64,000 nucleotides of DNA from Corynebacterium sphenisci DSM 44792 (GTDB lineage: Bacteria; Actinomycetota; Actinomycetes; Mycobacteriales; Mycobacteriaceae), in the NCBI RefSeq assembly GCF_001941505.1, contig NZ_CP009248.1, forward strand, positions 682,001 through 746,000, given 5' to 3'. This document shows, piece after piece, positions 63,488 through 64,000 of this stretch; within the stretch, counting starts at the first letter, position 1, and the number at the start of each line of letters is the position of its first letter. The position numbers were made by a program, and so were the translations under genes. Under the pieces are notes generated by a model. The model saw only the letters and a list, made by a program, of their open reading frames with translations. It had not been told where the DNA came from and made no database searches.

Positions 63488-64000
63488 GTGTTGTGCCCCG
63501 TGAGGTTGTGAACGATCTTTGCGGGGCTTAGGCCGCCCAGTGCAGTGTGGGGTCGGTGGTGATTGTAGGTGTGCAACCACCGCTGGTACGTCGCCGCGCG
63601 GGCGGCCTCACTGTCGTAGGTGTCGGCGTAGGCCCACTGAAGCGGCCAGGGTCCGGTTGAACCGCTCGACCTTCCCACCTGCCTGGGGCCGGTACGGCCG
63701 GGTGAAGATGTGCTTGATGTTCTGCGCGGCGAGGGTCTTGGCCAGCAGCCGCGACCGGTAGGCCGAGCCGTTGTCGGTCATCACTCTGGCGATGGTGAGA
63801 CGCACGCCGGCGTAGAACTCGCGCGCCCGGGCCCAGAACCCGGTGACGGTCTCCTTGGTCTCGTCGTCGAGGAACTCCGAGTACGCCAGCCGGGAGCAGT
63901 CGTCGACTTTCGTGGTGGCCGAAGGCGTAGCCGACTCCGCAAGTGGCCCTTGGTGGCGTCGTTTCCGCGGCCCAGGGCCCGCCAGCCGCCACCGTCGGGG
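63484..64000 (-). pseudogene. Frameshifted IS481-type (DDE) transposase remnant, truncated by window edge
   Basis: Read on the reverse strand, the pieces give the DDE core of an IS481/IS3-like transposase: V-D-D-C-S-R-L-A-Y-S-E-F-L, M-T-D-N-G-S-A-Y-R-S, R-P-Y-R-P-Q-A-G-G-K-V-E-R-F-N-R-T-L-A, then W-A-Y-A-D-T-Y, Y-N-H-H-R-P-H-T-A-L-G-G. The order is right but the frame breaks at about 63636-63645 and again at about 63905-63930, so no full protein can be made. Its stop (TAA 63484-63486) overlaps the DyP fragment stop codon on the other strand. The 5' end lies beyond the window. Confidence 0.8.

Overview
The window is a very GC-rich chromosome segment from an actinobacterium, most likely a high-GC Corynebacterium or close relative. 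Supporting points are the gene order (tig-clpP1-clpP2-clpX; valS-folC-DUF4233-ndk-rne-rplU-rpmA-obg-proB-proA-nadD-rsfS-gpgP-degV-comEA-comEC-holA-rpsT-lepA), an actinobacterial RpiB type, a class E sortase, a GpgP-like phosphatase and many promoters that look leaderless. This placement comes from gene order and protein families read by eye; no database was searched.

Layout. 1-6.2 kb: an unknown repeat protein (partial), rpiB, a GltS-like glutamate carrier, a GH1 glycosidase paired with an MFS sugar carrier, and a small DNA-binding-like protein. 6.3-12.8 kb: tRNA-Gly and tRNA-Pro, trigger factor, the two ClpP subunits, an exported protein of unknown role, clpX and a TetR regulator. 13.2-25.1 kb: malate dehydrogenase, valS-folC-DUF4233, ndk, a long RNase E/G, and ribosomal proteins L21 and L27. 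25.2-32.5 kb: a RecQ-type helicase with a phosphoribosyltransferase-like tail, Obg, and proB and proA separated by a class E sortase and a 50-residue membrane protein. 32.6-37.2 kb: three tandem secreted lipases. 37.5-45.7 kb: an ATP-grasp protein, nadD, rsfS, a GpgP-like phosphatase, DegV, comEA, comEC and holA. 45.7-52.7 kb: a leftward catabolic operon (AtuA-like protein, acyl-CoA carboxylase beta and alpha subunits, enoyl-CoA hydratase) with a TetR regulator. 52.9-57.7 kb: ribosomal protein S20, two paralogous lipoproteins, a MazF/PemK-like protein and lepA.

At about 57.48 kb, inside the last part of lepA, base use changes abruptly toward A/T. An island of about 5 kb follows with two large genes. 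The first encodes an ABC-type ATPase with a TOPRIM-like C-terminus (OLD/PARIS-like); it starts one base after the lepA stop. The second is an 832-residue single-chain restriction-modification protein: a PD-(D/E)XK nuclease, an N6-adenine methylase and a target-recognition region. The island ends at an intrinsic terminator and about 700 bp of scarred DNA with repeats, the 3' half of a DyP peroxidase gene and a frameshifted IS481-type transposase. This two-gene locus is the best candidate for an undescribed anti-phage system in the window.

A recurring signal across the core region is a TANNNT hexamer 6-8 nt upstream of an ATG or GTG. It suggests leaderless transcripts and supports many of the start codons chosen here.
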